Below are positions 10,391 to 24,400 of a DNA stretch of 64,000 nucleotides, piece after piece. Where the stretch lies: NCBI GenBank assembly GCA_018398815.1, contig CM031595.1, positions 50,917,489-50,981,488 on the forward strand. The letters run 5' to 3'. Under the pieces are notes generated by a model. That model did not search any database and was not told where the DNA came from. It saw only the letters and a program-made list of their open reading frames with translations. This stretch comes from Conus ventricosus (lineage: Eukaryota > Mollusca > Gastropoda > Neogastropoda > Conidae). The stretch's first letter is position 1. Every line of letters begins with the position of its first letter. Made by a program: the position numbers and the translations under genes.

Positions 10391-12247
10391 GTCAGTGTAT
10401 ATATATCAGAATCGCACAACGGAATTAAACTGTGAATTGATTGAGAAAATGAATTTGATTTTGACCTGTTATGAGATTTTTTTTTTTCAGTGTGGCTTAA
10501 TTAAAAAAGGTTTTTTTTTTTTTTAAATTATACTGTAATTTTTAAAAAAAGAATTGACCCAATTGTTAAAATCTGGAAAATCTCTGAATATATGCTTTAA
10601 AAACAAAGCATTTTTGTTTATCTGTGTTGGTTTATTTGGGTAAGTTTTTTGTTTTATTCTAATGATTTTTTGCTGGCGTGATACCAAATGAAATGTGTGT
10701 TGCAGAGATGAAAAAATGGTTCTGTCCAAGAACAAGCAAGACCTGGGTCACCTGGTCATAGGAGGGCTTTGTCCTGTTTTGGTTGACAAGGGAACAGTTC
10801 AAACTGCAGTAAGATAATAGATTTAACATGGCCTTTTATTTTTCTTTTCAGTGCTATGGCCAGGTTTAATTTAGTTCGTTTGGTTTAGGGGGATGCTTTC
10901 ACTTTGGATTACTAACAGAATGTAGGACCTGGGGGGGGCAGTTCCGTCCTTACTTTGGATAGGTGGTTTGGGAAACTGGAGTCAGTGGGCGTTGACGCGT
11001 AGTAGAACCGGGCCCTGCGAGATCGGGCCTATGTGAGTGCGGAACAGAGTAAGGTCTTGCAGTCCAGAACCCGCGCGCGGCGGGGGACTAGGGTGTGAGG
11101 CACGCGCGGTACTGACGGAGTCGACGATGTGTGAAACTTGTTTTGTGGGATTTGGGTTGAGTCTGCGTGAGATCTGAGAGGCGCGGCAAATGGTGTGTCC
11201 GTCTTGCAGCTATAAATAAATCTGTGCTTTTTTCTCTTTCTTTTTAGAGACTTTTTTGAACTGGATTTTTTTTTTTTTCTGTCTCCGTCAATGTATATCT
11301 AATAACTATATTACAGATTAAAATAAATTAAAAAGAAACATATAAACTCACATCATCATAAAACTAAAAAAGACAAAAGAAAAAAAAAAAACAAGAGAAA
11401 TACAACACAAAAAAAAAAAAACAAAGAAAAGAAAAAAAACAAGAAAAAAACAACAAAAAAAAACAACACAAAAAACAACAAAACAAACGAAGAAAAAAAA
11501 AAAAATAAACCCGCAATAAAAGAAAACACACCAAAAAAAAAAACAAAAAACAAAAAAAAAAAAAAAAAAACACACAAAAAAAAAAACCCAATAGTATATA
11601 TCGCGGAAAAAAGAAGAATAGTAATTATAATAGATGAAAAAATTTCTCCAAATAATAAAAAAAAAAATATCACAACTAGAATTAAATATGACACACGAAA
11701 TTTTGTTTAACAGCGAAATACAAACAAAAAAAAAAAATAAACAATCAACACAAGTTTTTCATCAGCTGTACTAATACCGGAAGTAGCTTTTCTGTGTGTT
11801 TCCGGCATCTCACAGGCCTAACAATGGCGCGACTAGAATGACCAACAAAAGTTCATGGGGGGGGGAGGGGGGGGGGGGGGCACGGTGCTCAGAAATTAAG
11901 TAGTGACATGGCTTTTTTTGAAAGGAATCCAGTAGCATGGGTCAGGGCCAAATTAAAAACAAATGGAGAGGACAATGGACTAAACGCGAACTGATAGACG
12001 ACGGGCAATGAAAATTCGGCAAGTGGTGCAAGAAAATAAATGTGGCCGTCCCGTGTTTTTCTGTATCGTTTGTGGCTATATTGGCGAAGTATGAAAGGAC
12101 GTGATTCAATTACGGAGTCGGAAATGGTAAAAAAAGAAACTTCGAAAGACCATAGCTGACACCCAGAGCATAAGAAAAACATGGAAGGCCAGTTAACATT
12201 TTTGTATTCTTTGCTTAAAGTTATTAGACATCAAATTAAGAAATTGA

Positions 12248-12278
<31 letters not shown>

Positions 12279-15200
12279 TAATTATACTTACAGTTGATAT
12301 TTTTGGTGGGTGGGAGTAATTTAATTTATATCAGGGGTGGGAAAATTTTCGAATTTTTTATGTTAGGATTTCTTTTAAAGAGTATATATTCCTTCTTTTT
12401 TTTTTATATTACTTTCAGGGGGGGTGAAAGGATTCTTAGAATTTTATTATTGTGATGGGGGTTTTGTTGTGTCAGTTTCATTTTGTTTGTTATTTTATAT
12501 ATTATTTTTTTTTAGTTCCTTTCCTTAAAAAAAAATCATGTTTGTTATACTTTTTTAGGAAAAGAAAAGGTGGAAAAACAGAAATGACCAGAAATCCTCC
12601 CTACGACTACTTTATTACTGGGGGCATCATTTCCCCCCTCGGAATATTTATCTCAAGCAGCCAAAAAAAATGTAGCCACTGTCTCCTCCACGTCTAGCCT
12701 ATTTCCAGCTGCAGCCCCACCTGTCAACATTTCTTAATCTGAATGTCCATCTGTGCCCCGCCATGTTCAGTCCTGCTTCTCAAGCTGCTCCATTGTCTCC
12801 AGTACCTGGCTCCCTAAGAAAACCGGAAAAGCTGGTGCTGCAGACATCAGGCAGTTTTTACAAGCGCCCACTACTGGACTGAAAGACTTTTTTTTTTTCT
12901 TCATCCTTTCCTTTCTTTTTTTTTCTTCATCTTTCCGTCTTTTTTTTTTTTTTTTTTTAGTTTTTCTTTAACACTCATTGTTTGGACAGGGCAAGATAGA
13001 TTTTGGAATTATTATATGACTGCTTAATCAAAATCAACAGGAATCATAATGACTCGGCCTTGCTTTTGTTTGAACAACCATGGAAAATGATAGAAATGTG
13101 GATGACAAGCTTTGCCTTTATTGAGGGACAATTCTGAAAATGATTGAAAGATGAATTATACTTCATGTAATGGTGTTTTTTGACAGTGAGGACAAGAGAA
13201 CTGACAAGAAAAGAAAGAGCCACCTTTTGTTCATGCCATTTTCTATATGTGGTTGGTGGTTACAGAAAAAAACAAAATGTGCAGACAACATGTCAACTAT
13301 GATTTCTCCTATTTAAAATGGGTGATGCTTTGGACTTAAAAGACAAAATGGTGCTGGCAAAATAAGGCTACTGTGGTTCCTCATTGTGCATCTCAAATGT
13401 TGAGCAAGTTATATTCTTTTTACACACATCCATGATCAAATAGTAAAGTGACCATTTTAAACAATTTGTGGGGGAAATTTTGTTGATTTTGGAATGGTTT
13501 TTGATCAGTTCAGATTGGGGTCAGAAAAATTTCCCTTGTGAGTTTGTATATCTGGTTTTATTTCACACTTTTAGACTTTAACTTTCCTGAGCTTGTACAA
13601 TAAGCCTGAATATTATTTATTCATTTAAATGTATTTATGGAACAAAAAGTCTAACCCAGTAACACACAAAAGCATGTTACAGTTAAGCTTTTTCCTGCAG
13701 ATAATCATGTTTACAATTAAGCTATTTCTTGGTGCAGGAAGCCTACGAAATTGGGCCTAAAAATACTATTTTAAAAATCAATTTCGCCTGGTCCCGGGGG
13801 GCTTCGCCCCCTGGACCCTCCAATCAGGGCCGCTGCCCCTGTACCCCCCGGGGGCCATAGGCGCCCCTGGACCCCAGCCTAATTTCATCAAATCAAGTTT
13901 TGTAGGTTTCACCCATGCATGCAGTAGAAATCTCTGTCTAATGCTTTGACCTTTTCTAAGATGTTTGATCTTTAAGACAGATGGTCTGGTTGTAGCCATT
14001 GTTTGAACATGTGGGTTCATTAGTAATATTGAGAATGGTCACATCAGTTTGGTGATGGTAATGTAGTGACTTGCTTTGTCTAGTCACTTCACAGTAAAAA
14101 GGCAATATACGCAACTTTTTTTTATCTCTATCTGCTAGTCTTTTTTTTTATTTTTTAAACTGACTCGGATATCATTCAGCTTAAGGTTTTGGGCTATGAT
14201 TACGAAATTTCCAGCTGTAGATAATGAGGAGTAATTGATTTTGGACTCAGTAATATGTTTACGTAATGATGGAATGTGTGACTGCATGTCACTCAAAAAC
14301 AAATTATTTACCAAAGTGTAAATAATAAGTTTTGTTCTATTGCCAGTTGTACATTACCTCAAGTGAAGACTTTGTAATCGTATCCCTTGTCCCTTGTCAC
14401 ATAAAACCCCATTACAGTATAATAGCATATACTTTGAACTTGCAGGTTCTCTCTCAGCATGAGCCTACAGTGTCAGGAAGCATTTGATATTTTATGATAC
14501 TGATCGTTGTTTTTCTTGTTTACTTGCAGCTTTGTAGCTGAGTGATAAACACTTATGTTTGTAAAACTGTCCAGGTGTATTTCACCAGTGTGGAGGAGCA
14601 AGATGTGCCCACAACATGGTGCCATATCCAGAGTGTCGGCAGCAGGCCTTGAACATTGTGCAGCAGCTGGTGCTGTCCCCGGTGGGGATGATGACATGGG
14701 CACCTTGCTGGGCCTTATGCCAACGGCCAATGTCACAGACCTGGAGCTCAAGACACACATTCTGAAGGTGGGCAATGGTGACATTAACTTTTTTTTTTTT
14801 TTGAGACAGGAGCTAATGACAAGGGGGAGAATAAAACAGTAATAGGCAAGAGCTTAAGAAATTTTGTGGGCATGTTCTGGTGAATAAGGCTGTACTCAAT
14901 TAAAATTAATTTCACCCTGATGATTTTTTGAATTTTAAAATAATGTATGCCAATTAGACAAGCTTACAGCACAAGGGATAAGGATTATGTTAGGTGTGTG
15001 TTTTTCTCCTAATTGTTTGTAATTGGCAAAGTCCTGCAAGACCAGCAATAACAAGCATTGTTGTAGATGATTATCATTACTCTGAATCAGTGTTCAGTGT
15101 TCAAGGTTATCGACCAGATTTTTCTGGACAGGTGGAACACTCCTAAAACCCTTTTGGTTTTATCAGTATGAATTGATCTTGTAATTCTGTACAGATCTGG

Positions 15201-18200
15201 GTTAATACTGACATTTTATATCATGTGCAGTCTTTGTTGAATGTTCTACGAGAAAGCCATCGTACAAGGACAGTATTCCGCAAGGTTGGAGGATTCGTGT
15301 ATGTCATGTCAGTGCTTGTCTCCATGGAAGGGAGTCTGGAAGACCTCCAAAGCCACCTTGGAACATGGGTAAGCTAGTCACAGATCTGTGACATCAGTCT
15401 GTTAAACAAAAAAGCAATCTTATGAATTTTCAGATTAGAAATAGAAAAGTTCAAAAGCAAATTTACCTTGACAGAGAGAAGATCAAAAATAGGAAAGCAA
15501 ACTGAATGTGATCTGTGGAAAAAAGGTCAAAGGTAGGAAACATGGTTGAATACCAAATCTGTGATACAGGATCAAATATTTGGAAGCTAATTGAATGTTG
15601 TCTTTGAAATGAGATCAAAAGAAGGACTGCTAATTTATTTTATGACCTGTTAAATGAGGTCAAAGATCAGAAAGCAAATTAAGGTCAAAGATAAGAAAAC
15701 AGAGTTAAATGTGTTCTGTGAAATAACTCATAAAAACTAGTACAGGGGTTTCAGTTTCTTTCCAGCGTATGATTTTGTTTATTTTTGTACTTGACGTCAG
15801 TTTCACTGTTTAAGTTTATGCACTGTTTGCAGTTGCTCGCCGAGACGTTCTGATGATGTTGCACACAGTGTTCAGCACTTTGACAGTAGCCATGAGATAT
15901 GAGCCAGCAAATGCCAGGTTCTTCTCAACTGAGGTCAGTAGTTTGAAAGCCCTGTTCAGAACAATCAAGATGTTTGCGCACATGGAAAAATAGGTGATAG
16001 CTAGGTAGAAACTTGATGGTATTGCGTTTTATGAAGATTAAGTTTTAACTTGTCAGTAAGTAGTCATCAGTGGAATTATCGGAAAAAGTGGGATGCGGTT
16101 CAGAATGATATATTCAAATGAGTAGAATTCTAAAGCACAAAACATTTTGTGTCTTTTCATAATCAATGAAAAGAGTTTCAGCAAGAAATAGACTTAAGTG
16201 TTTTATCGGAATCAAAATTGTGACATAATGTAAATGAGTCAGAATGCACCAATGAAAAAGGCATGTCTTATACATAGCTCACATTTGTATACTTGTATAC
16301 ATGTACATATCACATAATAAGCACTCAAATGCTTTTTTTCATATTTTCTCTCTCAAGTTTGATGCTTTACAAAAATGTCTAAAACTAACATCCTTTTTCT
16401 TCTTCTTGCATTGGAAAGCCTAGAAATTGTTCAACATGCCTTCCTACATACTTCACTCCTTCCCGTCATGATGAACATTCCGATCTATTTATGATGATTG
16501 GCAGGTGCGATACGACAGCCTGACAGAAGCAGTCAGGTTATTGGGTTGTTTCTCTGGAACGGTGGATATCCTGCTGCACAGGAGTCGTACACCTCTGACC
16601 CAGAGTCTGGCCTGCACGATGCTTTTGCTGAACTCTTCTCCCACACCAAGGAAGACAAGTATGCAAAGTATGGAAGACACGGAAGGTGATGAAAGGGAAT
16701 TACTGATGACTTTTTACATGTGTGGTATGTGTCAGCATGTGGTGGTGGTATTTTGCAGACTGTTGCAGGTGTGTGATCAACAGCAGTCCTGATTTTGAAA
16801 AAATGTTTGTAAAAGTGTTTATGCAGACAAAGAAGCCATGATTTTGGAAGAGTGTTTGTGGTTGGAAAGAGGAAAGGAGAACCTGCACGATAAGAACTCT
16901 ATTTTCAGGATAAGAAAGTTTACAGAAGTTGCAAAGGCATATTTTGCGTGTGTGTTACATGATTTTTTGTGAAATTCCAGGTTAATGGGAAAAAAGAAAG
17001 CTGTAGTATCATGGCATAAGGGGTATGTTAAAACTGGATATAAAAGATATGCTTCATATGGTGTCCTGTACTCGGGTTCAAAGAGAGAGATGTACGATCC
17101 TTGTACAGATAATGCATAGTAATTTTATACATGTGTGATTTAACATAGTTTTATGTAATTGATTCATGAAAGGCGTACTAAGAGGCTCTGTTCACAAGAA
17201 AGGATTTGATGGCTGTCAAAGGCTGTTAGCTCTATATTTACTCTTTAATAACCTCTTCTCATCCTTTCCCCCATTCCTTCCTATCCCAACTTTATTCTTT
17301 TCATTTTTAAAAAAAAATGTGTTGAATCGTGATAATGATGGAAGAATTGTTTGAACGCTCCTGTTTTCCCACAGCAATTTTTTTTCATACATGTATAGTT
17401 TGGCACTGTGTTGTCTTGTTTATTGTGTTCCAGGTTTAAAATCCTCTTTGCCCACAACGCTGGCTTCTGGCTGTACCATGCTGCGTTTCCTCTATGACAT
17501 GTCTTTGGATGCCTTTGACAGGTAAACGCTTGTCTGCTCGGCTCTGGTTTGTTTTGTTCCCTGGTCTAGTTTTTACACACAAGAGAGAGAGAGAGAATGT
17601 GTGTGTGTATGCGCATGTGTATTTTGGAATTCTTACAAACGAGAGAGAAAGAGAGAGAGAATGTGTGTGTGTATGCGCATGTGTATTTTGGAATTCTTAC
17701 AAACGAGAGAGAAAGAGAGAGAGAATGTGCATGTGTATGCGCATGTGTATTTTGGAAGGGGCAAAGGAAGGGGAATCACTAGGCAAAACACATGAACCTG
17801 TTTTTTGTGGGTTTTTTTTCTTCTGTTCATCTGTCTGCTGGTCACTCTCACTCTTCTACCTTAGTCTGTATTGTTTCTGTTTGCCATGAAGGTCACTGTT
17901 TTTTTTTTTTTTTTACTTTTCCTTAAACAAAAAAAAAGAAAAAAAAAGGAAAAATAATTGTTCAGGCCGAGCCATCTGAGATCGGACTCGCCATGTCTGC
18001 GGAAACACACATCAATGTCGGAAGAAGGATCAGGCGGAGAAAGTCATCAGGAACGCGCCCCAAGCGCAGCAGCACAGGCAGCATGGGGTTGAGTCTCAAC
18101 GGTCAACCAGACCCTGTCGTTGTGCATGCAGGGGCAGTTCTGTCCATGTTCCACCTCCTCCCTGCCATTGAACACCAAGATACAAAGGTACTTGTTGAGG

Positions 18201-21200
18201 TTGTGACTTCGATCTGTGTTATTAACATGAGAGCGAAAGTTTACCAGTAATGTATGAATAATTGGTGACATAAATTCAGTGGGTCTCTGTTACTAAAATG
18301 AGAGCAGTAGGTTACCAGTAATGTATAGATAATTGTATCATGAATACAGTACTGAGTCGTAACTCTCTCAGATATATGCTTTGGACAGTGGATCATGCTT
18401 CTTGATCCTGACATTTCAGTGGAAAAGAAAGTTCAGCGAACCTGTGGCAGCTAATCATCCTTTCCGTTTTCCTGTCTTTTTGTTTATTTGATTTATTGTT
18501 TTGGTTGTTTACATTTTTGGGTTTATTCCTTGCCATAATTGATCAGGTGCTTAGTGCGGAGAGTGTCTGTTGACCATTCGCCAGCAAGACCAAAGTTTAC
18601 TGTGGTGTAGCGTAATGTTATAAGTGTGTTAAAGCTTGTGATAGTTGTCACTGTCTGCAGAATAGGTCCTCTGCATGATTACCAAAAATTTTTTTTCCTG
18701 TAAATATTGATCTGAAGGGCCAACATTTCTGATTTATCTAACGATTGTATGTTAAGTTCATTCTGAACTTACATTTTCAGTGAATGCAGGTGTTTTGTAT
18801 TTACTAGAGTATTTTCTTTTTTTTCAGTTCAGGATGCTTAATTCTAATGATACAGTCAAGTACCATACATTTGAAAATGTGTAAGCCAGAGTTTAAATAA
18901 TTGTAAATGAAATAAGCCCATGATAAGGTAAACATAAAGGGATTGTTTGGTCCAGTGTTATTTGACAGTCCTGAAATTTGGGTAACCCCCGAAAGTTCAA
19001 TCCTTTTGATTTGGTGTAAAGTGCACTGTACTCTGACAAATATGCCTATGCTAACACACTTCAGATGGCTCTGGAGCTGCAGCTGTTCACAGCATACATG
19101 CTCAAATCCCTGCTGCGGCCTGAGCGCAACCAGCAGATCCTGTGTGACAGTGGGCTGCCTCACGAATTGCTGACCCATGCCAATGCTGCACTCACTGACG
19201 AGACTCACCCCTGCACCCTCCTCTGCAGCACTGTTTGAAAGACTGGCCTCACAGTCCTTGACCCCAAGAGATTTAAGGTGGGTGCATCTCCATGTCTTTG
19301 ACATAGTTGGCTGGGGACTAGGTGGCAGTATCTGGTAGTATTTTGTCTGTCAGGTTATATATCTTGTTAAGTTTGTTTTTTTGACAAACAGATCGGAATA
19401 GAATATAGTAAAATACATAAAATAAAGCAAGAATTTGAAGGAAAGCACTCTAAAGAATTTTCTAATGCCAAATTTGTATCGAAACATTGTGCATTTGGCT
19501 TTTGTCAGTACAGTGAAAGAGGTTCCCTTCTTGTTAAGCCATTGGGCATTTAAGTGTGAGAAATTATTGGAACTTTCAAAGAGATAAGCTGTCAAATATA
19601 GAGTGGAAGATGATGATCCCTAATAATATTGGTGTACTGAAAAGTGTTTGACAAATTGATACGATTCTCTGATGGGTGACAAATTGATGCGATTCTCTGA
19701 TGCAGTGATCATTTTATGTCCGCGCCTTGCACCATTGGCGCATAAATAAAAAAAATGACCCATAAAAATCTTAGGCTGTGTGCCGATCGGCGCATCGTTA
19801 TAAAGTTGCGACACAGAGTGCTGTGCGCTCACAGTCTGTAGACTCCCCAACAAAATTCGTCTGCTACCCAGCGACAGCTAATGTGACGTAAAATGTCATT
19901 GGATGAGACTACAATCAAGCGGTCTGGTCTGCCTGATCAGAAGCGATTTTTCGTCTACCCCAGAGCCTTGTTTTGGAGTGCTTTTCACACACGAAAAGTT
20001 GTAGTTGTAGTGCGGTGTGTGTGTGTGCGCGTGCGTGAGCGCGGACCTGCGTGCATGTGTGCGGTTATGTGTGCGCGAGCGCGTTTGTGTGTGTGTGTGT
20101 GCATGCGTGCGTGTGTGCGTGCGTTTGTGTGTGTGTGTGTGTGTGTTTTCAGTTGTGTGCTTTTTCATCTGTTTGGTTCCGTTTTAGAATGACCCATAAA
20201 ATTTGGAAATGGCCCATAGAAGCTGGTCACAGTGGGCCATTTGAGCCATAGATTTTCAACAAAAAATGATCACTGCTGATGGGATAAAGCATTTGACAAA
20301 TTGATACAATTCCGTAATGGGAGAAAGTCAGACATGTTCTGTGTTCTACAGGGACTTTCTCCGGCTGGGCTCACCACTGAGTTGTCGTTCTGTGGAAGAG
20401 GAGTACCAAGACCAAAGCTCCCTGCCATGGCATGACCCTGACATTGTCAGCAGATCAGTCAGCATGGAAGAGAAGCAGGCCACGGTTGACACGGAGCGCA
20501 AACTGCAGTCCGCCGGCTGCCCGTCCCTCTGACCCGGGTCAAATGCCTTGTCTCCATGACAACACCCAGGGATGCCAGAATGCATGGAGCATCAGTGACC
20601 CAGCTTTTGTGGAGTTTGACATGGCAGCTGAAGGTTTTGCGTGCTTGTATTTGCCCAGCATAGCTCCACAGGGACCTCCTACCCCTTCAGTGGTGGGAGG
20701 TGTGGTGGGCACTTCTGAACCTCCTGTGATTGGAGGCATTGGCACAGGTGACTTTGTGTGTGTTGGGTGAATCTTTGCCTGTCTATATACATTTAATTTA
20801 CTCTAGTCTTTGGCAATAGCATGTGTTATTGCAACAGTGAATATTGTGAGCTGCTTCTGTGCTTTTTAAATTTTTTTTCTTTACAGGTTCAATGATCATG
20901 CTGTATATATTGTAGAATCAGTGTCTTGTTTTCACTTGATATTACGCTTGAACATTGTTTAATGGGATGTAATCTGGAAGGGGAACTCACTTTGTATGTG
21001 TGTGTGTCTGTGTCTATGCGTTGTGTATGTGTGGGAACATTTCTCAGCGTTTCAGAAAAACATTGTCAATAAAGGCAACAGATGTGAACATTATATGTAT
21101 GTATTTGTGTGTGTTTGCATGTGTATCAGTTTGTTTTCTGTTTCCAAGATAGCTTTATAATATGAACAGTTTTGTCGGCAGGAGAGCGAGTGTTCCCTCC

Positions 21201-21405
21201 GCAGTCTGGTCTGACTCTGTCATCGTGGTTCTGCGTGGACAAGTTCAGCAGCGCGGGCAATGACGGGCACCCAGTGCGCCTTCTGACCATTGTGCGCAAC
21301 ATCCACGGCCGTGAAGAAAACCTGATCTGCCTCAGCGTCTTTCTGACATCTCGAGACAGGGCCTTGATTGTCACCACTCAGGAGTCCTACATGCCTGTGT
21401 CTGGT

Positions 21406-21450
<45 letters not shown>

Positions 21451-24400
21451 TGTATGAAAGTGCCTGCATGTAGTGTGTGTTTGTGTAAGTGATTGTCTAT
21501 TGTATTTAGGTGTTTTGAGTACTTTCTAGGTATTGACATTTTTTTCAGTATTTTATTTTCTTTAACAGAAGTAGACTTGAATGAGAATAGACAGGGTAAT
21601 GACAGCTGGTAATAGCATGAATTTTAAGTCTTCAGCCAGAGAGATTAACATTTTTCATCTGATTTAAGATTTTACAGAAGAAAGATTTTTAACGAAGTTT
21701 CTGGTGCGTTTCTAGACAATGTCATTTAAAGAGATGTGTGAAAGGGTTGGTTTTTTAAAAATTAAAAAAAAAAATGACTGGTGAGTTGATTTTAACGTGG
21801 TGACAGCCCTGATGTGGCCCTTTGCGGTCGGCTGGGCTATAAGCAACATTATCTTATCTTATCTCTTATCAGCCATCAAGGTTTCTCTATGCAACGTTTT
21901 TACAGCTATCAACTTTTTTTTTGGAAGCATCAAATGAACATAGCTTCAACCTTTTAAACGTGGATACTTAAAACAAAATATGCTATCTAAACCACACCAA
22001 ATTATAAAGATCCAATAGTGGATGTAGTTTGCTGCATTTGTGTCTGTTTTTTGTATTGGTGATATTTATGACTGAACATTGTGGCCACCTACCTTTTGTC
22101 TGTGTATCCAGAATTCATCTGTTCTCGCAGTAGTGGTCACTTTTGCAACAGCCACCATCACTGAAAGCTTCCCAAATGTCCAGTATGAGAATGAAATACA
22201 GGGTCGCCCTCAACAGGTAGAATATGGCAGTCAAGTGGAACATAGCGGATAGATGATCTATGGTGAAAAGATACTGAAAAAGTTAAAATCATTTGTAGAA
22301 TTCTGAATTAAGTGAACAAATTTCAGGTTATGTCCAGTTGTGGTGAGAAAATGTTAGATTTTTTTTTAAAGAGTGAGCTGAAATGTTTCTCTATTTTGAT
22401 GCTGTTATTACTTGTGTATGTTTTAATATTCAATTCCTTATTCAGCATTTTGTTTGTTTCCAAAAGGCAACGGGTGTGAGTTTGAACAAGATCCAGCTCT
22501 TAGCGACAACACAGTGCGTTTCTGGTGCCTGAATTGACGCAGGAAGGACAGTGGCACCACCTGATGCTCATTTTCCATCGAGCCGGCATCATGAAGAACA
22601 GCAATGTCAGCCTGTTTGTGGATGGAGATCATATTGACACACAGAAGGTAAGCTGTGGAGGTTTTTTTTTCTCTTTTGTTTGTTTGTTATTGGATACATA
22701 TCATTTTAGCCTTTTTCTTTTGTATTTACTTTTTTTTTGTTAGTTAATATACAAAGTTAGCTCAGTTTGCATTTGAATTTCTTCGTAGATGTTTTGTCAG
22801 AAATGCATTCTTGATTTGCTAGCACCAACACATTGATATTCTAGGCTGGGAAGGAAGGGGATCAAATTGTTTATGATATATTTGACCAAGCCACACTTTG
22901 CTTTTTACACATTATCATTATTTTTTTATTTTATTTTGTTTAGTTTATCGCTTTAAATGTGAATGGCCTTTGGTCAAGGGATTTGGTTCATAGAATGTGT
23001 TCTGTTCGTAGCTACACATGTATTTGGCATCATGTACTGTGCTGTGTCAAAATCTTGCCAGCTCTTAACACAAATCTGTGTACAAGTAGACTTGCAGAAG
23101 AGGAAGTTGCCCAAACCAATCTAAAACATGCTTCAGGGTGCTCTGACTGTAAAGCAATGTAACTGAATTGGAAAGAAAAAGTAGTGTTGTCTAACACTTG
23201 TTGTTTAAAGCAATCGTAGTTGCATACATTTTTCTTCATACTTACCTGTCCAAATAAATGCGTTATCTCCACAGATGTTCTTTAATGTGAAAATAAAACT
23301 GCGGTATTTAATTATCAGTCTTGAAACTTTTTTCCAGAATTGTTTGTGTGTGTTGTCATTTCAGTTTTTCATGTTGAAATGAGTTTTCCGTGTTGTTTTG
23401 TTGCCAGCTGCACTACATATCCCCCAACCTAGGTGGAGGAGGCACAGCCAGTCCAACAGCGTTCACCTCTGTGTTCGCCTACATTGGGTCGCCACCACAG
23501 CTCCGGCGCCAATCCCGCCTGTCATGGCGACAAGGTCCTTTGTATCTGCTGGAGGACATTGTGTCCTCATCTGTTGTCTCTGCCATCTATCACCTTGGGC
23601 CCACCTATGTTGGAAGTCTGCAGGCTCCTCTTTCAGGTAAACCACCAGGCTCTTTGAATGTTATATTTCTGGGTATGGAAGTTATGAGGAAAAGAGAGGA
23701 GTATGTGAGAAAGGTCATGAAGCTGTTTGTTTGGAGGTGTAGTACAATTGGTGTCTGAGTAATTGTGAATTAGAGATGATCTTTTCATCGTAAAATAGTG
23801 AGGATGGGATGGTGAGAAGAAGTTGTCTAACTTGCCAGAAATCTGATACAGAAAATACAATAGTCGGATATGATATGATAGGTAGTCTCCAGTATGGACA
23901 AGTCAATTGCAGACTTGTTGCAGACGCACTGAGTCATAATGGTGGACTTTGAAGTTTACTGACATGCCTTATCTGTCATGCTTAGTGGCAAAAGCACAGA
24001 AATGGGTGTTTTGTAAAAAAAATGGTCAGTGTGCAAGTCACAGAGGTATTTGTTTGATAATGTTCATGCAGAATAAGAATTAGCCATTCCTGCCAATGAT
24101 TTTGGAGCACAGCAAAACGTACAAAGTGAGGTTCCAGTGTTGAGATTACAAATGTCTTGGCCGTCTATGACGTGGACCCCATGTTTGTTAAAAGTCTTGT
24201 TTGATTGTGAATTTTGTCGGCCAACAGCCCTTTGTTTTGAAATCACTGGATTAAAAACTTAGCAAAGAAAATAAGAAATAAAAGTTTGATATTGTATGAT
24301 GACTTTTGTTTGGGAATCGGGGGCAAGTTGGAGTCTTTCTAGCTTTCCACTGAATAGTGTGATTGTTTGGGAACTTTTGGCACAAATTTCTGACATGTAC

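Noticed and set aside
10905..11215. GC-rich patch as a CpG-island promoter or gene
   Set aside because: There is no coding similarity, motif set or repeat structure strong enough to name it.
11348..11694. Phe-rich membrane-like frames on the - strand
   Set aside because: They are translations of an A/C low-complexity stretch, not a membrane protein.
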